Shown piece after piece: positions 10,797 through 22,123 of a stretch of DNA of 64,000 nt. The notes below the pieces were generated by a model. That model did not search any database. It was not told the origin of the DNA and saw only the letters and a list, made by a program, of their open reading frames with translations. Source of the stretch: Pochonia chlamydosporia 170 (Eukaryota > Ascomycota > Sordariomycetes > Hypocreales > Clavicipitaceae); NCBI RefSeq assembly GCF_001653235.2, contig NC_035791.1, forward strand, positions 4,464,001-4,528,000. The letters are read 5' to 3'. The stretch's first letter is position 1, and each line of letters opens with the position of its first letter. The position numbers and the translations under genes were made by a program.

Positions 10797-11669
10797 ATGT
10801 CCAAATTCTACGCCATCGTCGCAGGCGCCGGTTCCGGAACAGGCGCCTCCGTCGCCCTCCGCTTCGCCAAACAATACCCCGTCGTGCTTCTTGCCCGCAA
10901 AGCCGCAAACTACGAGCCCATCGTCCAGCAGATCCGGGACGCGGGCGGCTCAGCGTACGGCTACACGGCGGATGCGTCGGACCCGGCGTCTGTAGATGGT
11001 GCGTTTGCGCAGATCGACAGGGATCTACGGGGGCATAAGTTGGCGGCGGCGGTGTATAATGCCAATGCTGGGTTTGCGTATAAGCCGTTTCTGGAGTTGA
11101 AGGTTGATGATTTGGATACTAGCCTTGGGACTGCGGCGTAAGTTGATCTCATACCGGTCAAGAGATACGAAGTTGGCTTTGATGATATCGACGTCACTGA
11201 CACCGTCTCTAGAAATGGCCTCTTTTACTTTGCTCAAAAAACGCTCCCCCAACTCCTGGATGCTGTTGCTACCTCGCCTCACCCTCCCAGTCTGCTCGTC
11301 ACCGGAGCCACAGCCTCCATCCGGGGTTCCGCCAAATTCACTACCTTTGCGGCTGGCAAGTTTGCGCAGAGGGCTATTACGCAGTCTCTCGCCAGGGAGT
11401 TTGGACCGCAGGGCGTACATGTCGCGCTGGCTATTATCGATGGCGGTATAGACACGCCTTGGGGAAAGGAGCGTGTGGTTAACAATGGGGTTGCGGATGG
11501 GAAGATTGCCCCCGAGGCTGTAAGTCTCTTGTTTCTTGTGAATGAACTTAAGGCGGTGCGAATGCTGACTTTTTGGTAGATTGCTGAGAGTTATTGGCAC
11601 TTACATACCCAGCCGAGATCTGCGTTTACACAGGAATTAGATATCAGGCCGTATGTGGAGAAGTTTTAG
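10797..11669 (+). CDS. Short-chain dehydrogenase/reductase-like protein (atypical)
   Basis: Three exons (10797-11137, 11213-11519, 11580-11669) join to 245 aa, close to the classical SDR length of ~250. The Rossmann glycine motif is AGAGSGTG (G10-x-G-x-G-x-G16), followed by the ALRFA helix, LLAR after strand 2 and ADASDP for the adenine pocket. NANAG stands for the usual NNAG. The active-site serine is S149 and the lysine is K163, but the tyrosine of the YxxxK motif is phenylalanine (F159, in FAAGKFAQR). Classical SDRs need that Tyr for hydride transfer chemistry, so this protein may be a non-redox relative or use another residue. The C-terminal PQGVHVALAIIDGGIDTPWG strand is conserved SDR fold. 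It converges with the tricalbin-like gene with 227 bp between. The substrate is unknown. Confidence 0.85.
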
Positions 11670-11896
11670 TCGTGCGGGACACAAACTGTAATAAAGAGAT
11701 AAATTTATCAATAACAAGGGCTGTGACTTTGCTTCATGTTGATCAAGCCGAAGTCACGTTTTCTAAGCATGGAAAATTCATAATGCAATCTCGTATTCAT
11801 ATTTTGATCAAAGTACACTACTTTGCCAACTCAGATATGCTCATCAAGACGTATAAAATGATAAATCATATACTACCAGACATCCTCCATCACCGC

Positions 11897-14800
11897 TCAC
11901 ACTTCGGTTTCCACATCCGGCTCACGGCCATCAAGAGCTCCAAGCTTGGTAACCTTCCTCAGTGCATACTTGGCCTCATCTTTTGCAAATTGCGCATTGC
12001 GCATTGGACGCCACTGCATTAACCCTCTGTGTCTACGATGCATATCCCGACTGCCCTCTTTGTAGTCTTTGTATTTCTTATATGGGTTCTTGCTGCCGCC
12101 AGAGCGAGAGGAACCGCTCCCACTCGTTACATCGGTATCCATCGACTTGCGTGGTGCAGGGTCACTTCCATCGGATGGGTGAGATGCTAGCGACTCGGCA
12201 TCTTGAATACCAAGATCAGGGCTATCATCGTCGTCGTCGTCTTCATTGAAGTCGTCATACTCTTCGCTGTCTTGTTGTTCATCTGACCTTCTGGCCATCA
12301 GCTGCTTCGGATCTTGTCCAAAGGCACCGCTCCAGTCTGTACCATCCTTGGTCATCCATTTCTCCTTCTCCTTCTCGTCTGCTTGTGCGAGAACATCACG
12401 TCCTTGCGTCAGGGATTGATCGTGGAGCTTTTGAACCAGTGGAGGCACTTCGGCTCGAACCTCCTGTTCCCTAACTCCCTCCGCATAGCATGCTTCCCAG
12501 CTTTCGATAGTTTCTCGAGAGTCATTATCACTGACGAATCTGATGTGATCAGAGTCTGTACCTGCTGAGAAACGACCTTTGAACTTGACTCTGCCGACTT
12601 CCTCGATATTCGTGTCTGGAATCTCTCTGTAGTTCTCCTGGGTGATGTAGTTCTGTGACAGACGGACGCTATTGTCACACTTGAATATCGGCACGTCAAA
12701 GTCCTTTACTTCACCATCAACGAGCTCCAGCAGCCACAGGGAAGCGTAGGCGTCTGGGTTTCTGTTCCCTGCTGGGTAAAACTCAATGAAAATTGGTGAT
12801 CTGTATCGATGGCGAACGGGTAGGCGCAATTTCTGGCCAGATTCTCCGCCAGATATGTCAATCTTGAAGCCGTCGCCGTCCTTATTGGAAAACTGGCGTT
12901 TGATACTTGCTGATGATCCTCCTGTTCTCAATCTGAGCTTGACCTTGGAACCAGGGGCATATCCGGTGGTTGTGATCGCGTCAGACAAGAACTCAAATGT
13001 ACCAATATCCCAGCCCAACTGAGGTGGTGGTAATTTGAGTTCGACTGATCGGAAGAGAAGAGAAATTCGGACACGACCGAACCCAATACCTCCATCAAGA
13101 GGGTACCATCGAGTTGACTCACTGCTTGTTTGCAAGACATCCGAGAGCTTCAATGGCACCACGCCGATGAGAGGGTCGTGCTGACGATTGCGAGAGTCCC
13201 GTACTGATATCGTAACGACACTGGATCTCCAATCTCGAATAAACTTCTCTGTACCAGCGTTGAAGATAGGCTGAGACGATACTACCTTTACTCGAGTCTT
13301 GTATACCAAGTCATCGTTAACCAGGATAGTGCAGTATGAGCTGGGGAGCTTTCGGCTCTGTTCTTCCTTCACCTCACCAGCCTCGGGTCGAGCAGGCTCG
13401 TACTCTCTACCCTTGCGCTTTCCATTTGATCCCTTGATATTAGCAAGCTCGAGACCAACAATCTGATGTACCACAATACTAAGGATACCCGAGGGCCAGA
13501 GAGGGTCAGGTGGAGTATGTTCGACTGCGTCTTCTTCTTCGTTTTCAATCGTACCCTTGTCTTCTTGAAGCTCAGGCTTATCCATGAGTTCCTTGGGCAG
13601 CTTCAAGTCCTTTCCATGCGTACGAAGAGCCTTGCGGAACTGTGTTTTGCCAAAGAAGCCAACTTCCCAGTGGAGTTCTCCTGGCATGCTGCTATCTGCT
13701 TTGACACCACGAAGCTTTGAAACTTGAGGAAACATCTTTCCAGGATGTTGGATGAGTTTTTGAATACTAAGTTCCACCTTGCCAACAACGTCATCGGCGG
13801 ATGATCGGTCGCTGTCCCAGAGCTCCATGGATAGCTGCTCGTCTGCTTTGATGAGATCGCTTGTGACCAACAGGCCACATGTTTCCTCAAAAACGGGATT
13901 CAAGTCGTCCTGAATAACACGAGTACAGAACTGAGGCTTTCCGAACTTGCTCCAGCTGACAGTAATGTAAGGATCAGACCCACCACCTTTGCTGCCTCTC
14001 TGATCCTGCTTGCTGAGTCCAGTAGCCTTGTGGATTCTGATAAACATGATGCCCAGTGCTTGGGTCTCCTTCTTAATGTCGTCTCCCTGAAGCATCTTGC
14101 TCATGTCGAGCGTCATGCTCTTTGGTGCCACGTACATTGACGCAGCCGCACTGATAGCCCAATTCACAAAGTTAGAGATCAACGGGAGGTTCAGAATGTT
14201 CACCCCCTTCTCAATCATAGGTGTACATCCTGCCTGAACGTTGGGGACGCCCATGAGAGTGAACGAAACAGTCTTGAGGAAAGGAGGGTCGGGAGTCAGT
14301 TGGAAACGAATTCGGGCCGTTGCAACGAGACCAATTAATTCCACCCAAATTGGGAGGGGAACGCCAAATAGCCCCTTGATGCCAAGATAGAATACAAGTT
14401 GCATACCCATATTCCTGGCCTTTGACGCAACATCCTCGCCAGAAGGTTTGGCGTGGTATGCAATGGACACTTCCATGTTGTAAAATTCTCCGGCTTGTTC
14501 AACCGCAGCGAGCTCATCCTTGTCCATCTTCTTTTCGTTTTCCTTGTGGATTTCATCTTTGATATCGGTTACGTGACTGTCTGGTAAAGCACGCATATTG
14601 AGAATTCGGATTGGGTTGCTGCCTTGGGATATATCGGCAACTCGCACATTTTCCACGATACCTGGAACGGAAGCTTGCATGACGTCTTCCAACCTAGTAA
14701 TTGTCAGTAGAGCATAAACGGACGTGAAATAGTAATGTCGAACATACGTATCGGCAACAGAGGCAAACATCTCCGGGTTGATCAATCCCCACATAATCCC

Positions 14801-15617
14801 AATCATGGTATTCATCCATTCCACAGACTCTGGGATCAAATTGACAGTTGCAGTTTCGCCACGTTCCTGCTCGCTAGACCATTCGAGATCCCTTCCTTGG
14901 CGAATAAGGTCTTTAACCCACAAGAAAACTCCAGACGAAATACAAAAGGCCAAGGGAATAAGGCCAAGCAGTCTGCCGCCAAAGAACTTGCCAACGAAGA
15001 TGATGGCGATGAAAATACCAAGGCACAACAAGTTTCCTTTGTTCTCTAATGCAGCGAACATTGGTTCATAGCTGACAGAAGGTGTCTTGTAAAACAAGAC
15101 GGACGTTTTCTCGCTTCGTATGGGTACATCTGAAGTGGCACCTTCATGAACGGGGTCCGGGGGAGCTGTGACATCCTGTGCATAACGATATTCCTCCCCG
15201 GACTGCTTCGAAGATGTGGCAATGGTAGCTGGTTTGCCCAAGTTCTCATTAGGGATGGACATCTATTTCATAAGGAATCAGAAACAGCCTCCGCCATGGC
15301 AATGTATGATGGAGGTTTTCTCTTACCTGAGGATTTTCTACGACGTCTTTAAAGTCGGTTTTGGCGTCCCGTATTTGCACATCTTTGCCAGTAACCGGAT
15401 CTCGCACAGTTCGCAAGTCCCTTCTAAGGGGTTTCTCTGAGTTTGTATGATCTGTGGCTTCCTTGTGCTGTTTGTTTTTCTTCAGCTCGGAATCAATAGC
15501 AGCGTCTCTCTCCTTCTTCTCCGCGTCGAGCTGGTCCATAAACTGCTGAATATTGGGGATGCGATTGCGCCCACTGTAATGCTGGCCGGAAGGCGCAACG
15601 TGTTCGTTGACATTCAT
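11897..15617 (-). CDS. Tricalbin-like protein (SMP and C2 domains)
   Basis: Exons 15327-15617, 14748-15262 and 11897-14693 give 1200 aa. The N-terminal ~170 residues are charged and cytosolic. A hydrophobic hairpin at ~174-212 would insert in the ER. The synaptotagmin-like mitochondrial-lipid-binding (SMP) region spans ~235-430 (VEWMNTMIGIMWGLINPEMF onward). A C2 domain at ~482-605 (IRIHKATGL, SDPYITVSW, NPVFEE, LWDSD) keeps acidic Ca2+-site candidates, and a second lies at ~670-810 (LSIVVHQIVGLELANI). The tail is acidic with a run of Asp, then basic. Tricalbins/extended synaptotagmins tether the ER to the plasma membrane and move lipids. The intron at 14694-14747 is 54 nt with no in-frame stop, so a naive frame reads straight through it; splicing restores the SMP sequence ASVADT-LEDVMQASVPG. 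Orthology to a specific yeast Tcb is not settled. Confidence 0.88.
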
Positions 15618-16817
15618 GGCTGATTCAGATTCTCCCTAACTTATTCCTCTTTAGCATGATCCAATGTGCGATGATGGAGTGGCCAGAGATGCCAGTGGCC
15701 CTGCCTCTTGATGATGCGTTGGCTGGTTTCCTGCGTGTTAGTGGCCGTGATTACTGTGACACCAGACCGGTATCTCGCAAAATCCGTTTGCGAGGTTAAC
15801 AAAGGTGAAGGACAGAATGATTGCAGCAATTAAAAGGCAGTCTTTTAAGGGATCAACACCATTTCCTTGCAGATGCAACCCCATCGCTGCGATCTCTGTC
15901 AACCATATCGATGACGTATCTCGCCTGGTGCAATCACAGCTGGGAAGGCACGAACATGGCAATCGATCTGCACCTGCCAGAGCCAAGCTGTTGTGGGGCA
16001 CCATTGGCGCATCCCAAGCGACCTGTTGACCTGTATGTGCCCTGGTTCTTTTCATGCACAGCTGAGTTTCCAAGATTCTTGTCTCCAAAATTCAAGCTTT
16101 TGCTACAGTTATCGTTTCCATGAAAAGCTGAGGCGTACATCTGCATGATACGAAAGCCCACGAAACGCCAAGATTTGATACCCCTCGACACTTGTCAGGA
16201 GTGTTTGCTTCACTGCAACAACCAAGGTAAAAACAAAGAACTGCTTGGTACCAAATACCAATAGCTTCTGAGTTACATCAACATCATGAACTAATTGTCA
16301 ATCGCGACGCTTGTCTCACTTCGCTAGGGCAGTTAAGCGGACAATCACAAAAGAGGAAATCGACTCAACATCAATCACACCGGCCTACGGCCTAAAGCTA
16401 TTAGGTTTGCCTGATCGCCAGATCATTGCGTAAATGGCTGGATAAGACGGTGGGGTTGAGGCCCTAGCCATTGTGTTTCCGCTTTCCGGACCAAAGATTC
16501 CCTCCACCAACTGCGTCACTTTCAGCACTCTTGGTGAGAGCCAGGAAACACTAGCAGGAGTCGGACGTGTTTCGCAAGCCATGGTTACCACGTCCCCGAC
16601 AATACACAAATTCACGATGAGGTACATTACTGGATACTTGGCTATTAGGCAATTGTCTGTCAAACCAGGATAGGGGTTGAAGTGATGGCTGCAGCTTGAG
16701 CTTTCGTCGATATCGTTTCTTGAGTATGCCAATCGGCAATCTAGATCTACCCATCCTGGCATCCGCCTTCCTGGTTCAATCATTTCCAAACTTGGGAGAC
16801 CTTGGGACAGATTGTCC
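15618..16817. other. Intergenic DNA upstream of the tricalbin-like gene
   Basis: About 1.2 kb between two minus-strand genes holds the tricalbin promoter and the GFA-gene 3' end. The frame at 16385-16957 overlaps GFA exon 3 in another frame and has no family features. Nothing else is evident. Confidence 0.5.
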
Positions 16818-17434
16818 TCAAACAGTTTCAGAGGAGTGCTCCTGTCCAGACAAGTCTTTTGCGGGACCCACGAGGTTGATTCCGTCCAGCTTCTCATAGT
16901 TGAGCTTGTCCAAGTCGACGTCGTTGACAGTTCGGGCCTGTGATTAGACAAGAGCACAAGTTAGCTCACTTAGTTCAACCACATTGGGCAAATTTCTCGG
17001 ATCAGAGAGATCTCACATACACTGATGCCATATTTTGGAGGATCGTGAAGATTTCTAAAGTCAATCCCGATGCTGACCCCGCACTTGGGACAGAACATTT
17101 GCGCCTTCTTCTTGGTGTTGAATTCATAGACGGAGCAACGAGCTTTGGAGTCATTGTGAAAAGTCACGTCACTCTGGTTGGGGTCTAAGTTCCACCACGA
17201 ATTAGCAACTGTGTAACAAAATTCGACTTGGGCCATGAAAACATCAGCAGGTACTTGCAGATTGCCCCCGAAATACTTACAAACAAGTAAATAGCCAGCC
17301 CGGCGACAAATGGAGCAGTTGCAGTTCAAGACGGTGTACTCTTCCAATGGTGGAGACAGCTTCATCGAGTAGGTGATGTAACCACAATGACAACCCCCTT
17401 CATGCACCCCAAACGGTTTCTGTTCAGTCGACAT
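16818..17434 (-). CDS. GFA/CENP-V-fold zinc protein (glutathione-dependent formaldehyde-activating type)
   Basis: Three exons (17281-17434, 17021-17184, 16818-16937) join in frame to 145 aa, the usual size for this family. The zinc ligands sit in three clusters: GGCHCG near residue 14-18, NCNCSICRR near 37-43, and FCPKCG in exon 2. This is the GFA (Mss4-like) fold. Named members accelerate the spontaneous reaction of glutathione with formaldehyde, but most fungal copies are uncharacterised. Splicing joins GYLLV to YPNQSDVTF and ISV-less GIS to ARTVNDVD, and both joins restore family-like sequence. The ATG at 17432-17434 was chosen; a longer frame upstream would add a hydrophobic segment that the family lacks. 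Substrate is not predictable. Confidence 0.85.
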
Positions 17435-18079
17435 TATACCCTCGATTGAAATACAGTATAGCAATTGTTGCAAATATGTAATTGCACGTCTTATGATTGA
17501 AAGGAACAGAATGAGGGGAAGAGAAACGCGAAAGTCCACTTCTCACGCCCTTAATAGAAGGTCAAGGCTTACTTGACAAACAGGGGTTTAGAACATGACA
17601 AATGCAAGTCCAGCATCTGAGCCTCACTTGAAGCGGATTCGGAACCCAACTATCCCGACTAATACGTCCAATAAGACCCAAAATGCATCGTGAAAGAATA
17701 GAGCTTACCGCTAGTCATATTAGTGTGTGGTTCGTTGCGGATACCAATTATTAAGGAAGGTGCATAACAGACACAGAAATATGAAACGTGGCAACGTCAG
17801 ACATCTATTTTGATTAAGTTTATTAAATAGATAATTCGCAAGTCTCAAGAGTTGGGTAACTCTGCGACCGCTGGTATAATATGATTATGTGTTTGTAAAA
17901 TGCCCCAGTCAGCGTGAGCCAACGACATGTATAACTGACAATCCTGCCAAACACCATGTCCAGAACAACCCTACCCAATATATAAAGCATCCCGCCTCCC
18001 AAAAAGTAACAACGCCATGCCGCCACAAGAATCAACAACGCAAAATCAAGCCTCCATGCAAAATTCACAACCAACCCAC
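17435..18079. other. Intergenic DNA, GFA gene / MFS exporter
   Basis: About 645 bp form the GFA promoter and the exporter's 3' region. It is AT-rich around 17690-17890. No gene or RNA is evident. Confidence 0.5.
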
Positions 18080-20042
18080 TCAAACATTTTGCACCAACCC
18101 CCCATCGCTCTCCTTCTTCGGCACACTAGCCAAGGCAGCATTATTCTCGCCCTCCTTCTCCGTCGACGAGTCCCCCGTCTCCGTCTCATCCTCACTATGC
18201 TGCATAGGCGGCGCCGCAAACGTAGGCGCGTACTCGCTCTTGGCGCGAATCTTGGCTCCGTACTTGTAAAAGATGAACGGAATGGGAGCCAGCACTATGG
18301 CCACGCAGCCTAAGAGCGTGGCCGCCCACTGGATACCCATTCCCTGAAACATTTGTCGAGCGAAGAGCGGGAAGCCTGCTCCTGCGAGGGATCGCATGAA
18401 TGTGTTGCCGGCGATGGCGGAGGCCGCGAACATGAGGTACGCGTCGACGAGGTAGTTGAGTGCTTGGAGGAAGATGGACATGAGGCCGAAGCCGGTGAAG
18501 ATGCCGCTTATGGCGGGGACGATCCAGTGGATGCTCTTGGTGTATCCGGTCCTATGAAACTTGTTAATTGGTGATTTTTAATGGAAAGAAAATAAGTGTG
18601 GGTGCTTACCATCCGAACCAGAAGATGCCAATGGCAAAGGAAATGCCACCGGCCATCATGCTGGGTAATCGCCATTCAGGGACGGGAATGCCGTTATTCC
18701 CAGCTAATTTGCGATTATACCACGGCTGTTGCAGGATGACGGCCGCACCGGCGAGGAGTTGTCCGCAAATCATGCCGAAAAAGGTGAGACCGCTCTGGCC
18801 GAGTGTAAATCCATGGACGCCAACAAATACGAGCGGATAAGCCGTCAGGAAGAGATACAAAATGCCATAGATGAAGCTCATGTACACGGAGAGAGCGAGG
18901 ATGATGGGCTCAGTGAAGAGAAGACGCAGCGGACGCGTAAAGTTCTTCTGCGCAAGTTCCTTGAAGTCGACTTCGATTTCCTCCTGCTTCGCATGGATGC
19001 CCCAGTTCTTCGTTCGGCGGCGCAAGTCGGCAGCCTTGTCGATGAGGATGACAGGCGGGTACGTCTCTTCCAGGAAGAAGAAGTCGAGGATGAAGGCGAC
19101 GAAGCCCATAATCGAAACGAGGTACTCGGTCCACCGCCAGCCAAGATGGGATGTGACGATGAAGCCGCCGATAAACGGGGCCAGGAGGGGACCTGTAAAT
19201 GTCGCCATGGAGAAGATGGTGACGGCGATACCGCGCGTCCTGTTGTCAAACATGTCGGAGAAGACGGCTGCAACAACGGCAAGCGGACAGGCACCAAAGA
19301 AGCCTGAGAAGAAGCGCGTGATGAGGATGGTCTGTATGTCCTTGCCCGTCGCGCAGGCAATCGAGAAGAGGGAGAAGCCGAACATGGCCACGACGATGGG
19401 CAGTCTCCGGCCCTGCAATTCAGACATGGGCGCCCAGAGCGAGGGACCGAACGCAAATCCAAGGACGTAGAACGTCGTTCCTAGCAAGCCGACTTCTGAA
19501 CCGACGCCATACGAGGATGCGACGACCGTCGTCGCAGCAGAGAAGATGGACGATGCGAATGCTGACGTGAGGGTCGTGTAGCTCAGCATAGCCGCAGTGA
19601 GCAGCTTCTTCCGCATAGGCCAATTCTGCGAATGCATGGGATCGTGAGGCCCGTCAAACTCAACTACATACTCTTCTCGCTCTGGCAACGGCGGCGGGTA
19701 CGCTTTTCCGGCACCAAACGCCGGCAGAGGTTTCTTGGACGCCCTGCTGGCGGTGCGGCTGCGCAGGCCGCCTCCGACAGTGATGTTGTGCTGGCTTCGC
19801 GCGGTGGCGATGCGACTCAGTTCCGTGGGATGGCGCTCCAGGTCGTTTTGCGTAGAGACGCGGCTCATGTTGCGCCGGAAGGCGTCATCGTCGTTGTCGC
19901 CGTTGTTGGAGTCGGAGGATGTAGAGGCTGATGAGGCGGAGAGGACTCGCTCAATCTCGTTGCTGGCTCGTCGTTCGTAACGCTCCGGCGATGCATTTTG
20001 CTCTGCGGCGGCAAGCTCCCGGTCCACTATGTCCATTGGCAT
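18080..20042 (-). CDS. MFS exporter, DHA1 (drug/polyamine:H+ antiporter) type
   Basis: Two exons (18610-20042, 18080-18551) give 634 aa. A ~150-residue cytosolic N-terminus rich in Ser, Asp and Arg precedes the membrane core. Twelve helices can be followed, beginning KKLLTAAMLSYTTLTSAFA. The segment GLLGTTFYVLGFAFGPSLWAPMSELQGRR is the motif typical of the yeast Tpo/Flu1 polyamine and cycloheximide-resistance branch of DHA1. The central loop is charged (LRRRTKNWGIHAKQEEIEVDFKELAQ), and the last helix pair is followed by an acidic/Ser-rich tail ending at 18080. Splicing at a GTAAGC donor restores the Trp-Thr-Gly-Tyr join. It probably sits in the plasma membrane and exports organic cations or toxic compounds using the proton gradient. 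The substrate cannot be read from sequence, and I see no biosynthetic cluster beside it. Confidence 0.88.
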
Positions 20043-22123
20043 GGTGGGCGGGTTGTTTTGTTGTTGTGTTGTGTGTTATGTGGTGTTGATGTTGTTGGAT
20101 CTTGGTGAGGATGGGCGAGGTTCACAACGGGGGCCGCACTGGGCTTAAGAATGATGCTGGTGAGGAATAACGGATGATGGAAAGGAGCAAAAATGTCGGC
20201 AATGGGAGGGGGGAGCAAGAAAAAATGAAGCTAAGCTCTTCTGTAATGAGTGAGCGTAGGCGTCGCCGGTGGCTCTATGACGATAACGTCGTAGTTTTGT
20301 CGGTTTTTTATGAAATTTTGGGGCCGAGGACGGATGCGGTGGGTCAATTGTCCAGACGTCAGGTCACTCTCAAATTCAAATTGAAACTTGTTGATCGACA
20401 GGCCGAGAGGGTGATGTGTTTTGTCAATGTTCAAATGCTCAATTGCTTTCCAAAGGATTAGTTTAAGTCTGGTGATGTCAAGAAATAACAACAGCAACAA
20501 TGATGTCAAGGTCAAGGGCAGCAAGCTCTTTTATCCAAAACCATCGGATGGACCGAACGTGCATGTCAACACTTCCCCACCAGATCATTTGTAAAACGTC
20601 CATGGGCATGACAACCCAACAGCGAACAGGGAAGGGGAAAAAAAACAGCGAAGAAATTTGCACCATACCCCTACAAGTTCGGCATTTTCTCGCCGATGGC
20701 GCTGCTGGGCGCTCCCTCTGCCTCCATGCCTCCCATTCACTCATAATGCCATTGGTGACGGGATTTCTTGGTCGTTTTGTTTGCCGAGGCCGAAGCGCGA
20801 ACCAAGAATCCCTGTTCAATGCTTGGCTAGAGGCTGCTTAGCGAGCGGTTTGGTCCACCCTGTGACGGGAGTCGATTTCGGCATCGATTTTTTTTATGAC
20901 GAGTTGGCTGGCAGGGCTGAATGGCGTAGAAGAAATGGAAATGGTGGAAATTGGAAATCTTCAAGACTTTATTTGAGGCATTGTGGTCTGAGCTTTGCTT
21001 GAATATCAAGCGTCGGTGCGGTGCGCCTTTACATTGCAGCGAAACTGTTGCAATACTTCCCAGCTCTGCGGTACCGAACGTTGGGTTCAGAAACGTCTGG
21101 ATTGAGTCAATGGCAAGCCTCTCATCTCGTCTAAGCAGTCATCAATTCAGAATTACATCAGTTGGCAGTAAAAACATGGCAAGCAGGGTTCAAATTACGT
21201 GCAGCATGCAACTCTTAGTAATATTGGGCTCCATGTCGGTTTGGTCAGCCATTTCTGTCCTCTACACTGGACAAGGGCCTTGGTGGGGGTGCATGTACAA
21301 TCAAACTGGACTTGACAGCACATCAATGCCTTCCACCAAAGACGCTTTTCTTTCTGGTAGGTATCAATTGAGAATAATAGTAGCCTTATCATGAAGCAAA
21401 GCTTTAGTCACATCCGTTACGTTTTTAGGGCAAATTGGCCTTGAACCGGCATGTCAATTCATATGTACCCAGCAGCCTCAATGTCCTCACAAAAACACTA
21501 AATGCCTCCAATACCCAACATTGAACATAAACTCAACGCGCAACAGCCAATCGCCGGATTTAAACTCCCAAATACGCATAAAGCCCGGACACACAACGCG
21601 CAGAACGAAACCGAATTCACCGAACCGAAACATCACTAAGCCAGCACAACACAGAGAACAATGGCCCGCCAAATCTACAGAAAATCTCCGGGCTTCTCTT
21701 CCAAGTTACCGTTCCCTCCGACCCTCATGCACAACGACGTAATTATTATAAAGCATTGTGTGTTTCTGCAGCGGCCGGACCCCTGGAGCGTACCGCCCGA
21801 GCCCACTGCTTGCACTGTCGGGTCAGAAAGTGACATTCGATGGCGCTGGGTCTCGGGTCCTGCTAAACCCGGCTGAGAGCGACGCCTTTCCTATTTCAGG
21901 CGGTTTTCCAGAATTCTTTTTGACCCTCGCTCCCAACTTTTGACCCCGAAGGTGCTATTTCCATCCCTCTGGCCTATTCTCCATGGACTTTCGCATTCGA
22001 ATGCGAAATTTCAGATATCCTTGCAGACACGTGGACATGGAACCAGACAGTGTTCAGGCGTCGATTCTACATCATTAATCAGCTTGCATTGTACTTCACG
22101 CTGTCTATTCATCATAGATTGTA
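20043..22123. other. Intergenic DNA, 2.1 kb
   Basis: This stretch contains the exporter's promoter (GT-rich just before 20042) and the 3' side of the inositol transporter gene. Frames reach about 147 codons but look random and overlap on both strands. No repeat or RNA gene stands out. Confidence 0.5.

Noticed and set aside
16385..16957. 190-codon minus-strand frame
   Set aside because: It overlaps GFA exon 3 in a different frame and has no family sequence; the GFA splice model explains the locus better.
18729..19470. Long plus-strand frames of 192 and 199 codons, and a minus-strand frame of 194 codons
   Set aside because: All are shadows of the GC-rich exporter gene, with biased Arg/Ser composition.
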